Positions 62,945 through 64,000 of a DNA stretch of 64,000 nt are shown in pieces. Both the position numbers and the translations under genes were made by a program. Numbering within the stretch: the stretch's first letter is position 1; each line of letters begins with the position of its first letter. The stretch covers positions 15,730,834-15,794,833 of the forward strand of contig CM067299.1 in the NCBI GenBank assembly GCA_034231615.1. The letters run 5' to 3'. The notes below the pieces were generated by a model. The model made no database searches, was not told the DNA's origin, and saw only the letters and a program-made list of their open reading frames with translations. This stretch comes from Meghimatium bilineatum (Eukaryota > Mollusca > Gastropoda > Stylommatophora > Philomycidae).

Positions 62945-63645
62945 TATAAAACCACCATAAGGTATAAAACAACAAGTTTAAAACCACCATGTAGTAGATA
63001 ACAATTGTAAAACCACCATGTAGTAGATAACAATTGTAAAACCACCATGTAGTAGATAACAATTGTAAAACCACCATGTAGTAGATAACAATTGTAAAAC
63101 CACCATGTAGTAGATAACAATTGTAAAACCACCATGTAGTAGATAACAATTGTAAAACCACCATGTAGTAGATAACAACACTTGTAAAACCACCATGTAG
63201 TAGATAACAATTGTAAAACCACCATGTAGTAGATAACAATTGTAAAACCACCATGTAGTAGATAACAACACTTGTAAAACCACCATGTAGTAGATAACAA
63301 TTGTAAAACCACCATGTAGTAGATAACAACACTTGTAAAACCACCATGTAGTAGATAACAACACTTGTAAAACCACCATGTAGTAGATAACAACACTTGT
63401 AAAACCACCATGTAGTAGATAACAATTGTAAAACCACTATGTGATAGATAACAACACTTGTAAAACCACCATGTAGTAGATAACAATTGTAAAACCACTA
63501 TGTGATAGATAACAACACTTGTAAAACCACCATGTAGTAGATAACAATTGTAAAACCACTATGTGATAGATAACAACACTTGTAAAACCACTATGTGATA
63601 GATAACAACACTTGTAAAACCACTATGTGATAGATAACAATAATT
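62945..63645. repeat. Minisatellite with 29- and 32-bp units, about 23 copies
   Basis: Unit aattgtaaaaccaccatgta plus gtagataac, alternating with a longer form carrying aacactt. Units near the right end share ctatgtgatag variants. Confidence 0.96.
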
Positions 63646-64000
63646 GATAAATAACATCAGACTGAAGTACATCTACAATATAGTATGTAAGAACTACAGT
63701 AAAACTGACATCCAACAGGCGAAACATGGAAATAGGGCGATTAGATCTGTTCATCACTGGGCACAGACACGATAAAACATGAAAACCGAAGTTTCTATCA
63801 CAAGGCCTTTATTACGAACACATTCACAACATGACACATGGCGAGTAAGAACGGCACTAAATATACATGGCGGATGGATTAAAAACGAGAAGGTTTAGTG
63901 AAAACAGAAAACAGAAAAATAAACGGAAAATGTATAAAAATGTTCTGTCATTTTTCTGTGTATTTTGTTTTATAGATATTTGGTTATTTACTGTCAATAT
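63646..64000. other. No gene recognised
   Basis: 63700-63760 weakly resembles 28635-28680 (acagtaaaactg..atccaa.aggc.aaac), so a dispersed repeat may start here. Confidence 0.4.

Noticed and set aside
62922-63498. Three overlapping frames of 133-184 codons on the minus strand
   Set aside because: Repeats of a 29/32-bp unit; the tryptophan- and leucine-rich peptides have no domain.

Overview
This window is animal nuclear DNA, AT-rich, with GT-AG introns and no bacterial features. The LINE and SINE types (an RNase H-bearing LINE ending in a GAA tail, and SINEs with a shared central core) and the sheer number of minisatellites fit a lophotrochozoan, most likely a mollusc and perhaps a gastropod. 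That placement is an inference from family resemblance.

One host gene is complete. On the minus strand, exon 1 (33653 to 33167) and exon 2 (26269 to 26049) encode a 235-residue bHLH transcription factor of the scleraxis/paraxis (SCX/TCF15) family. A 6.9 kb phase-1 intron splits the loop of the bHLH domain. The splice rejoins a Glu codon, a perfect CAG|GTGAGT donor pairs with a TACAG acceptor, and the C-terminal QPC and CTFC motifs of the family are present. The intron holds minisatellites, three LINE fragments and a SINE. The donor itself lies at the edge of a 46-bp minisatellite that repeats the donor sequence, and the stop codon lies in a 30-bp repeat.

The second intact coding region is a LINE at 37878-41945, flanked by a 12-bp target-site duplication. 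It carries one ORF (endonuclease, reverse transcriptase, RNase H, Cys/His tail) and no ORF1. Its leader shares a core with the SINEs in the window, and its 3' end shares their GAACGAA(GAA)n tail, so it or a close relative is the likely driver of those SINEs.

The rest, left to right: 0-5 kb, decayed and nested LINE fragments; 6-7 kb, LINE with a YADD motif; 7.7-14.4 kb, minisatellites, MITEs and a LINE; 14.4-19.7 kb, LINE, SINE and MITE mosaic; 20-23 kb, minisatellites; 23.1-24.6 kb, R1/I-like LINE on the minus strand; 26-33.7 kb, the bHLH gene; 34-37 kb, SINE-like pieces and a pyrimidine-rich array; 37.9-41.9 kb, intact LINE; 42.5-55 kb, mostly large minisatellites, including a 30-bp array with higher-order structure; 55-60 kb, SINE, MITE, LINE pieces and a decayed protein-family fragment; 60.4-63.6 kb, two large arrays and a SINE with a 12-bp target duplication. 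No rRNA gene, convincing tRNA gene, CRISPR array, LTR retrotransposon or virus-like element was recognised.
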